DNA of 9,407 bases from NCBI GenBank assembly GCA_018671205.1, contig JABHIC010000036.1, positions 1-9,407 of the forward strand. Direction: 5' to 3'. The notes beneath the pieces were generated by a model. It did no database searches. It had not been told where the DNA came from and was given only the letters and a program-made list of their open reading frames with translations. The translations under genes were made by a program, and so were the position numbers. Shown here piece by piece: positions 1 through 5,665 of this stretch. The DNA comes from Gammaproteobacteria bacterium. GTDB taxonomy: Bacteria; Pseudomonadota; Gammaproteobacteria; GCF-002020875. Each line of letters opens with the position of its first letter. Position 1 is the stretch's first letter.

Positions 1-497
1 ACAGGAAATTGTCTTATTTCCCCCCGTTTTCTGTCCAACGATTGGGGGTAGGTTCAGACCGTTATGGATCAATGATTACGCCCCGTTCTAATCGAGAGTC
101 CGGTAACCCCGGTCAGATCATGAGGTACTTTCTCGCATCCAAGAAGAAAAAGTATGATAAAAAATTGAGTCAGGCACTGATTGTGGAGCTAGGGGTCTAC
201 CCACCTGGGACCACTGTGGCCTTGAGTTCTGGAGAGGTTGCCTTGGTGACGCATAGGGGAGAGGACCATTTCAATCCACGGGTGCTGGCACTATGCAGCC
301 CGGAAGACATTCCCTACCCTCAGCCGATTACCCGCGATACTCGTGATGAGGATTACACGATTTCCCGATTCGTGCTTTACCCGAAGGTCAAGCAGTTCAA
401 GGCTAACCTGTTTTGGGGAGATGCGGCCAATGAGAGTGAAAAAGAGTTCTTGCCTCAGGAGGTGGCCGTACCCATTGATCTCGTTGATGATGTATGA
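1..497 (+). CDS. HD-GYP domain c-di-GMP phosphodiesterase, C-terminal part (5' end cut by window edge)
   Basis: The frame is open from base 3 with no convincing start, so the gene begins outside the window. The residues DRYGSMITPR, then NPGQIMRYFLASKKKKYD, then LGVYPPGT followed by V-LSSGEVALV, match the end of HD-GYP domains. These typically read D-Y-A-M-x-R, then an LGIYPPG motif and a small beta-rich tail. Such enzymes hydrolyse cyclic di-GMP in the cytoplasm. The HD and GYP metal and catalytic motifs would lie upstream and cannot be checked, and neither can any attached sensory or receiver domain. The tail after the PPG motif, about 90 residues ending in DLVDDV, is acidic and unremarkable. 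The stop is TGA at 495-497. The gene converges on the HK1 gene with about 80 bases between the stops. Family assignment is confident; catalytic competence is unknown. Confidence 0.8.
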   Translation, partial: RKLSYFPPFSVQRLGVGSDRYGSMITPRSNRESGNPGQIMRYFLASKKKKYDKKLSQALIVELGVYPPGTTVALSSGEVALVTHRGEDHFNPRVLALCSPEDIPYPQPITRDTRDEDYTISRFVLYPKVKQFKANLFWGDAANESEKEFLPQEVAVPIDLVDDV

Positions 498-556
498 TTT
501 CGGGATGCCTCTCCGTGCGGGGATTTCTTGCACTCACAGAAAGATTACTATTTTTA

Positions 557-582
557 GAGGTAGCCTTAACCAGAGGCTCCTT
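557..582. terminator. Weak hairpin between convergent HD-GYP and HK1 genes
   Basis: The arms AGCCT (562-566) and AGGCT (574-578) enclose a 7-base loop. They are extended by GAGG (557-560) pairing with CCTT (579-582) across one bulged T. The hairpin lies between the ends of two convergent genes, where a bidirectional terminator would be expected, and its right arm touches the HK1 stop codon. No U-tract follows the stem on either strand, since the T-run at 550-555 lies on the wrong side for plus-strand transcription. It is therefore not a classical intrinsic terminator. Confidence 0.25.
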
Positions 583-2110
583 AGGGAATGATTTCACCGA
601 TTGATCTTACTAACGCCATGGCTAGCGCGGGCACCTCGTCCAGCCGCTCTTGATCAATCGCAAGCTGTACAGTTTCTGCCATTTTGGATAGTTCAGGATA
701 ACCGAAAGAGGCGGCACTTCCTTTGATGGTATGGACGGTAGCTCTCACTTCACTCCACTCTTTGTTGGAAAGTGCAGCATTGAGCTTGTCCCGGTTTTTG
801 GTGCTACTGTCAAAGAAGATCGCCATCAACTCATCATCAACCTCTTCTTCTACCGCCGCGTGCGGTGGTGTCGTAAGTACATGGTCAATTTTGTCTTGTA
901 GTCGGCGTGGAGTATCTGTAGAGCGGTCATCATCAATAGTGGCAATCTCTTCAGACCGTCGCTCTTTTTTGCGCCGGTTTTCTATATTAAGTTTATCTAA
1001 AGTTTTCTGCTCTTTCCCCTGCACCAGATAACGGTTTAGTACACATTTTAACTCCTGCCGATCAATAGGTTTCGTTAAAAAGTCCTCACACCCCTCTGCG
1101 GAAAACGCATCTCTGTGTTTCTGCATTGCATTGGCAGTTAGTGGAACAATCGGGGTGGTAATGCCCTGTTGTCGCAGTGCCCGTGTGGCCTCGATCCCAT
1201 CCATCTCAGGCATCTGCATATCCATCAGAATCAGGTCAAAGTGGTTTGTGGCTACCAGCTCTATCGCCTCTTTTCCATTCTGGGCCAGCGTCACGGTAAT
1301 TCCCATCGACTGCAGGAGTTTGGATTCCAGAAGTTGTAGTTCCGGGGCGTCTTCAGCAACCAATACGGACGCCTGATAACGTTGCTGTAGAGCGGGCCGA
1401 GCGGTATCGTTGGCCTGCCTCTTCACTGCAGGAGTATCCGTTGGGCGATAGGGGATACGCAGCTGGAAGGTGGAGCCTTTCCTCTCTTCACTGGATACAT
1501 CAATTTCTCCCCTCATCATATGTGCAAGATTCTTGGAGATATAGAGACCAAGTCCACTGCCGCCGAAACGTTTTGAGATGGATCCGTCGGCCTGTTCGAA
1601 GCGTCCAAACAGGTTGTCAATGGTCGCTTGTGACATTCCAATTCCGGTATCTTCAATGCTATAAAAGAGCTCTTTGGAGTCACTCCAGACCCTCAGCGTA
1701 ACTTCTCCCTGCTCAGTGAATTTGATGGCGTTTCCAATGAGGTTGATCAGGATTTGTCCTATGCGTTGGGCATCTCCAAGTAACTGAAAGGGCTCTTCAC
1801 GGTCATGCTCTACAGAAAATCGGATACCCCGATCACGGGCCTTGACCTGGAACATCGTCTCCAGGTCATTCAGTAACAGTTCCAGGTTATAGGGGGTCTC
1901 ATCAATCGAAAACATACCGGATTCAATCTTCGACATATCGAGGATGTCATTAATCAGAGCGAGTTGCCTGCGACCCGCACGCTCTATCGATTGAATTAAT
2001 TCAAGTTTGTCCGGGCTGCTCTCCTGCTCAATCAGTAGCTCACTATTACCAATAATAGAGGCCAGAGGGGTGCGTAGCTCATGGCTCATCGATGCAAGAA
2101 ACTCGTCCTT
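581..2110 (-). repeat. Paralogous kinase-receiver-HPt block, copy 1 (in HK1)
   Basis: HK1 residues 476-984 match HK2 residues 424-937 from the shared AKDEFLASMSHELRTPL start to the last residue. The match includes the normally variable linker between receiver and HPt. The two copies are in opposite orientation, forming an imperfect inverted repeat of about 1.5 kb whose inner edges are about 4.8 kb apart. The resemblance is clear in protein and weaker in DNA, so the duplication is not recent. Confidence 0.8.
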
Positions 2111-3535
2111 GGCCTGGTTCACCGCAAGGAGCTGCTCCGCTTCTTGTAACGCAGTGATATCACTTTGTGTTCCAACGATACGCGTTACGGTCTGCTGTTT
2201 ATCACGTACCGTCAGGCCACGGCACAGTGTCATCATATAGCGCCCCTCTTTGTGCTGGATGCGGATTACGTGATGGAAATTATCGTTCACCCCCTCCATG
2301 CATCCATCCAGGGCCGAACGAGCCAGCGCCAGATCATCAGGGTGGATGCGATCAAGCCACTCTTGTAACTCATCTCCGATCTCATCTTCTGCATATCCCA
2401 GCATCGATTTCCAGCGGGGTGAGAACCAGACCTCATCGGTTGCCCGGTTCCAGTCCCATAATCCATCCGCGCCGGCTCCCTGCATTATCAGAGAGAACCG
2501 TTCCTGGTTATTACGCAGGGCCTGCTCGCTATGCCACCGCGCGATAATAATCGCTAGCGTATCGGCAACCATCTGCATAAAACGGTCCTCACTCTGGTTT
2601 CTTTGATGCCCAGATGGAACGTAGATATTCAACAGCCCCAAGATCTCCTCTTTATCCATTATTGGAATGCAGTAGTGGCCGTGAGGCTCCATGCCCTCAG
2701 CGCTATGGTCGTGATGATCATCTATATCGGAGAGGTGGAGCAGCTTGCGGGACTGAGCTGCACGTCCACAGATGCAGCTGCCTATTGGGACTCGATCACA
2801 TTTTTTTAACAGGGAAGGCTCCATACCGATCTGGGCACTCATCTTCAGAACAGGCTCTTTTGAGTCCATCAGAAAGATGGAGCCTTTACTCAGCAGCTTG
2901 TATGCAGGTTTCCTGAAAACTGTTTCCAGAGACTGTCTCAGAATAGTCTTCAATGGAATCCCTTTTTTTGAGATACGCAACAGTGTGGAGACAATCTCCT
3001 CAGAGGCAATGCGGTCATTGAGTCGATAGACCTCATTGAGGCGGCGTCTATAGAGGAGTAGAAAAAAGAGGTTGATGATCCAGACCAACAGTGCGGTAAC
3101 GGTAGTCTGTGCCAGCTTGATTACGATCTCTTTGTCTGCATAGGATGAGTCCCACTTTAACAGCAGGTGGGCCATGCCCCGGTAGGAGTAGGGGATGGTG
3201 TATTCAGTCTCCAGCTGTTTGGTGAATAGGCCCTGGCGAGAATAGTGAGCTATGGTGACACCACTTGAGGAGGCGAGCTTTATCTGTAAAAAGTTGGGGT
3301 TATTATCTACAATACGCTCAACAAAGGGGTTGATATCCTGGTAGTTGCCCTTATGCAGTAGGTGCTCCAGCTGAATCTTGATCATCTGAAAAGAGACATT
3401 TGCCTGAGCCTTGTCATATTCCAGAATCTTGTCACGCTCAGTAATGTAATAGTAGCGACTGGTAAAAACCAGTATCAGGGTAAATAGTATGCTGCCGATC
3501 AGTGGCCAGCGTAGTCCCTGCCACTGAGTCTCCAT
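581..3535 (-). CDS. Tripartite hybrid histidine kinase HK1 (periplasmic sensor, GAF, PAS, HisKA, HATPase, REC, HPt)
   Basis: This is an inner-membrane sensor kinase of 984 residues. Transmembrane helices lie at about 11-30 and 145-163 and bracket a roughly 115-residue periplasmic domain that looks Cache-like. A cytoplasmic GAF domain (about 180-335) is rich in Cys and His, with a C-I-C-G motif and PHGHYC. A PAS domain with PAC motif follows (about 345-462). HisKA carries H485 in SMSHELRTP. The ATPase has the N-box around N602, DTGIGM and GGSGLGL. The receiver (about 722-835) has E728/D729, phospho-acceptor D772, T800 and K822. The C-terminal HPt has H935 in HTIKGSA. All catalytic residues for a H-D-H phosphorelay are present, as in ArcB and BarA. 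The ATG lies two bases after the stop of the PhnD-like gene, so the two are probably co-transcribed and may act as a binding-protein/kinase pair. The ligand and cognate response regulator are not visible. Confidence 0.93.
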   Translation of the reverse strand: METQWQGLRWPLIGSILFTLILVFTSRYYYITERDKILEYDKAQANVSFQMIKIQLEHLLHKGNYQDINPFVERIVDNNPNFLQIKLASSSGVTIAHYSRQGLFTKQLETEYTIPYSYRGMAHLLLKWDSSYADKEIVIKLAQTTVTALLVWIINLFFLLLYRRRLNEVYRLNDRIASEEIVSTLLRISKKGIPLKTILRQSLETVFRKPAYKLLSKGSIFLMDSKEPVLKMSAQIGMEPSLLKKCDRVPIGSCICGRAAQSRKLLHLSDIDDHHDHSAEGMEPHGHYCIPIMDKEEILGLLNIYVPSGHQRNQSEDRFMQMVADTLAIIIARWHSEQALRNNQERFSLIMQGAGADGLWDWNRATDEVWFSPRWKSMLGYAEDEIGDELQEWLDRIHPDDLALARSALDGCMEGVNDNFHHVIRIQHKEGRYMMTLCRGLTVRDKQQTVTRIVGTQSDITALQEAEQLLAVNQAKDEFLASMSHELRTPLASIIGNSELLIEQESSPDKLELIQSIERAGRRQLALINDILDMSKIESGMFSIDETPYNLELLLNDLETMFQVKARDRGIRFSVEHDREEPFQLLGDAQRIGQILINLIGNAIKFTEQGEVTLRVWSDSKELFYSIEDTGIGMSQATIDNLFGRFEQADGSISKRFGGSGLGLYISKNLAHMMRGEIDVSSEERKGSTFQLRIPYRPTDTPAVKRQANDTARPALQQRYQASVLVAEDAPELQLLESKLLQSMGITVTLAQNGKEAIELVATNHFDLILMDMQMPEMDGIEATRALRQQGITTPIVPLTANAMQKHRDAFSAEGCEDFLTKPIDRQELKCVLNRYLVQGKEQKTLDKLNIENRRKKERRSEEIATIDDDRSTDTPRRLQDKIDHVLTTPPHAAVEEEVDDELMAIFFDSSTKNRDKLNAALSNKEWSEVRATVHTIKGSAASFGYPELSKMAETVQLAIDQERLDEVPALAMALVRSIGEIIP

Positions 3536-3537
3536 CT

Positions 3538-4392
3538 CTAATGAATCCCCGCTTGATTCAATGAGTCAATAATTGTTTTCAGATTGGCATAGTCCTCCTC
3601 GTCCGCAGGGACAAATGCGCTCATTCCGGAACGGATACTTCCCATAATTTGCTCTCCTGATGGAGAGTCTTTCAGGCTGAAAAGGGCCTCTTGCAGTATT
3701 CTGTTTGTGGCATCGGGTAGGTCGGTTCGGGTGATGATTAGATGCGATGAGATGGGGGGTGTTGAGGCGATTTCCTTAATCCCTCTGGATTGAAACTTGA
3801 TAAATACCTCATCTTTTATCGCACCAGCATCAAAATCACCCACCAGAACCCCTAGAGCAACATTTTCATGGCTGTTCAGGAAGCTGTGTTGGATATCTTT
3901 GCCGACTGTAATACCGGCCTGGATCAGCATGTAGCGCGGTACCAAGTGGCTCATGGTTGAGCTTTCATCACCAAAGGCAAAATGGCGCCCCTTAAGCTCG
4001 GCCAGGCTTTTTAGCTTGCTCTCTTGATGGGCAATAATTCGGCCTCTGAAATGGGAATCTCCATTGATTTCCAATTTAGCCAGAATATTTTTTTTACCAT
4101 ATTTATTGACCATAGATATAAATGGGGCTGGCCCAATATAGGCAATATCAATACGATCATTGCCGATTGCATCGATATGCTCCGTGTAGTTACGGCCAAT
4201 CTTAAGCTCGATGGGTTGGCCAGTTTTGGCCTCAAGGTAGTGGATCAGAGGGGTGAACTTCTGCTCCAATTTGGCGTTAGACATGTAAGGGTGTACACCA
4301 AAGATCAGGGGAACTTCTGCCTCTACAGAGGAGATGACTCCGAAGAAGATCGCTACAATCGTGCCGATAAAGTTGTATCGCTGCCTAGTCAT
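3538..4392 (-). CDS. PhnD-like periplasmic substrate-binding protein (phosphate/phosphite/phosphonate family), probable co-sensor
   Basis: With this start the product is 284 residues and begins with a signal peptide: basic MTRQR, a hydrophobic core, and likely cleavage after SVEA near residue 25. The mature part has the PhnD-family order: FGVHPYM at the start, I-GPAPF (about 87-91), FGDESSTMSH (about 140-149) where PhnD proteins carry a Ser/Thr anion-binding loop, and GDFDAGAI later. Family members bind phosphonate, phosphite or related anions; this pocket differs from the usual STSG, so the ligand is unknown. No ABC permease or ATPase gene is nearby. The next gene is a membrane histidine kinase two bases away. 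This favours a role as a periplasmic sensing partner, by analogy with TorT-TorS and LuxP-LuxQ. The frame stays open to an ATG at 4431, but a TATAAT box overlaps that codon, so I prefer 4392. The ribosome-binding site is weak. Confidence 0.85.
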   Translation of the reverse strand: MTRQRYNFIGTIVAIFFGVISSVEAEVPLIFGVHPYMSNAKLEQKFTPLIHYLEAKTGQPIELKIGRNYTEHIDAIGNDRIDIAYIGPAPFISMVNKYGKKNILAKLEINGDSHFRGRIIAHQESKLKSLAELKGRHFAFGDESSTMSHLVPRYMLIQAGITVGKDIQHSFLNSHENVALGVLVGDFDAGAIKDEVFIKFQSRGIKEIASTPPISSHLIITRTDLPDATNRILQEALFSLKDSPSGEQIMGSIRSGMSAFVPADEEDYANLKTIIDSLNQAGIH

Positions 4393-4429
4393 GATAGTCG
4401 CTAATGTGCCTTGTTTTATTGGTGAATAC

Positions 4430-4459
4430 ATTATATCGATGTCAGTGGCTCTATTCCAA
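4430..4459 (-). promoter_or_regulatory. Probable sigma70 promoter for the PhnD-like/HK1 operon
   Basis: On the minus strand a TTGGAA (-35-like, 4459-4454) is followed after 18 bases by a perfect TATAAT (4435-4430). Transcription would start near 4423. This is downstream of the first in-frame ATG (4431-4429) and upstream of the ATG at 4392, which places the translation start at 4392. Seen by eye only, with no transcript data. Confidence 0.5.
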
Positions 4460-4546
4460 TATAATTTTTGTGATAATTAGAGGTGGTTGATTAGTGAGGT
4501 CAATGGTAGCTGAGAGGCCGATTTTTATCAGATCTTCACCTTTCTT

Positions 4547-4555
4547 TGCTATAGT
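4547..4555 (+). promoter_or_regulatory. Extended -10 promoter candidate for the peroxidase/HK2 operon
   Basis: TGC followed by TATAGT (4550-4555) is an extended -10 element, one mismatch from consensus. It would start transcription near 4562 and give a leader of about 40 bases before the ATG at 4604. No good -35 box lies at the right distance, which extended -10 promoters can tolerate. A weaker alternative is TGT-GATAAT at 4469-4477. The region 4436-4546 between the divergent promoters holds no recognised operator. Confidence 0.4.
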
Positions 4556-4590
4556 CTCTCCGGTTCGGTATGAGTGATTAATGGGTTGGG

Positions 4591-4597
4591 GGAGAAG
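4591..4597 (+). promoter_or_regulatory. Ribosome-binding site that selects the peroxidase start
   Basis: GGAGAAG lies 9 bases (counted from the end of GGAG) before the ATG at 4604. The frame is also open to a GTG at 4574, but no comparable site precedes it. The ATG product starts directly with a normal basic-then-hydrophobic membrane anchor. Both points favour 4604. Confidence 0.6.
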
Positions 4598-4603
4598 AGT
4601 GGT

Positions 4604-5665
4604 ATGTTAACGGAGAGGCAACGGGTTACCCTGTTGTTGCTATTATCGGTTGTGGCAATATTAGCAGCATTATGGAGCCTGAAAGGGCCGTGGCAACTGC
4701 ATCAGAAAGAGAGGCCTCAAGCTGCTCTTCGCTACTTCAGTGATGACGCATTCTACCAACCGGCTGCCAGGCAGAAAATAGAGAGTCCAATCAACCCCAT
4801 TCCACACCTTCTGGTGTTGTCAGCGGATCTTCAACGGCGTGTCGATCTTGGGCGGCAGCTTTTCAGGGATACACGACTTTCAGGTAGTGAAGAGGTGAGT
4901 TGTCTCTCCTGCCATGTGCCCGGAGTGGGGGGGCATGATCCGCGTGGTGACTCATTGGGGCTCAATGGAGTAAAGCTGGGTCGCAATACCCCGACGGTTT
5001 TGAATGCCACCTTCAACGTTAAGCTGTTTTGGGATGGGCGTTCACCAGACCTACTGGACCAAGTGAGCGACCCGATCGGTAACCCGAATGAGATGAACGG
5101 GAAGTGGCCCGATATTATTGACCGTTTGCGCTCGGACCCTGAGATGGTGAAGCAGTTCTCTATCTATCCACAGGGGATCACAGTGGCTACAATTTCGGAT
5201 GCTATCGCCCTTTATGAGCGCACACTGGTGACACCGGATAGCCCTTTTGATCGATATCTGATGGGAGATAATACGGCGATTACAGAGAAACAGAAGAGTG
5301 GCTATGAGCGGTTTGTGAAGTATGGATGTGTCAGTTGTCATCAAGGGCGTAATGTGGGAGGGAATCTGTTTGAAAAGATTGGCATCTATGCAACTAAACA
5401 GCAACTTGAGCAGTTTAGTGAGAGTGACTTGGGGCGTTATAGGGTAACGGGTGATATCAGTGACACCCTGGTCTTTAGGGTTCCTTCACTGCGCAATGTC
5501 GCACTTACAGCCCCCTATTTCCACAATGGTTCACGTCCGACACTGCGTGATGCGGTGAGCAGTATGGGGCGGTTCCAGCTTGGAAAAGAGCTCTCTGATG
5601 AAGATGTTGACCATCTTGTGGCCTTCCTGGAGTCCCTGAGTGGTGATCTTGAGGGGAGTGATTAA
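4604..5665 (+). CDS. Membrane-anchored di-heme cytochrome c peroxidase (CcpA/MauG family)
   Basis: The 353-residue protein starts with a hydrophobic anchor (about 8-26), so the enzyme faces the periplasm. Two c-type heme sites are visible: CLSCH at 100-104 and CVSCH at 242-246. Between them are NTPTVLNA and FWDGR (about 128-146), then the NPNEM segment around 161-164, where the family has its catalytic Glu. After the second heme come RVPSLRNV and APYFHNG (about 292-309) and MGRFQLG (321-327). The last is where a Met axial ligand of the electron-transfer heme is often found; I could not confirm the alignment. The family reduces H2O2 to water with periplasmic electrons, while MauG-type members oxidise other substrates. 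The stop codon overlaps the start of the HK2 gene by one base (TAATG). That suggests translational coupling and a possible role in the same signalling unit rather than plain detoxification. Confidence 0.9.
   Translation: MLTERQRVTLLLLLSVVAILAALWSLKGPWQLHQKERPQAALRYFSDDAFYQPAARQKIESPINPIPHLLVLSADLQRRVDLGRQLFRDTRLSGSEEVSCLSCHVPGVGGHDPRGDSLGLNGVKLGRNTPTVLNATFNVKLFWDGRSPDLLDQVSDPIGNPNEMNGKWPDIIDRLRSDPEMVKQFSIYPQGITVATISDAIALYERTLVTPDSPFDRYLMGDNTAITEKQKSGYERFVKYGCVSCHQGRNVGGNLFEKIGIYATKQQLEQFSESDLGRYRVTGDISDTLVFRVPSLRNVALTAPYFHNGSRPTLRDAVSSMGRFQLGKELSDEDVDHLVAFLESLSGDLEGSD
5651..5658 (+). promoter_or_regulatory. Strong ribosome-binding site for HK2 inside the peroxidase gene
   Basis: GAGGGGAG ends six bases before the HK2 ATG at 5665. 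The site lies within the last codons of the peroxidase gene and is followed by the TAATG stop/start overlap, a typical coupled arrangement. Confidence 0.6.

Noticed and set aside
9..497. TTG at base 9 as the real start of the HD-GYP gene
   Set aside because: The frame is open upstream to the window edge and no ribosome-binding site sits at a proper distance. The protein begins in the middle of a known domain, so the gene is cut by the edge.
2167..2916. Several 65-126 codon plus-strand frames opposite HK1
   Set aside because: They are antisense to the GAF/PAS part of HK1, with low-complexity composition and no coherent protein features.
4024..4404. 126-codon open frame on the plus strand opposite the PhnD-like gene
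   Set aside because: It lies entirely antisense to a well-supported gene, has no recognisable domain, and is a shadow of the PhnD-like coding frame.
4486..4503. TTGAT and GTCAA half-sites in the divergent intergenic region, considered as an FNR/CRP-type operator
   Set aside because: The spacing is 7 bases rather than the 4 of an FNR box, and the second half-site is imperfect.
4574..4603. GTG at 4574 as the peroxidase start
   Set aside because: It lacks a good ribosome-binding site and adds ten non-conserved-looking residues before a normal membrane anchor; the ATG at 4604 has a well-spaced GGAG.
4581..4610. Nine-codon mini-frame overlapping the peroxidase start, considered as a leader peptide
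   Set aside because: It has no ribosome-binding site of its own and no attenuator-like hairpins; a chance frame explains it.
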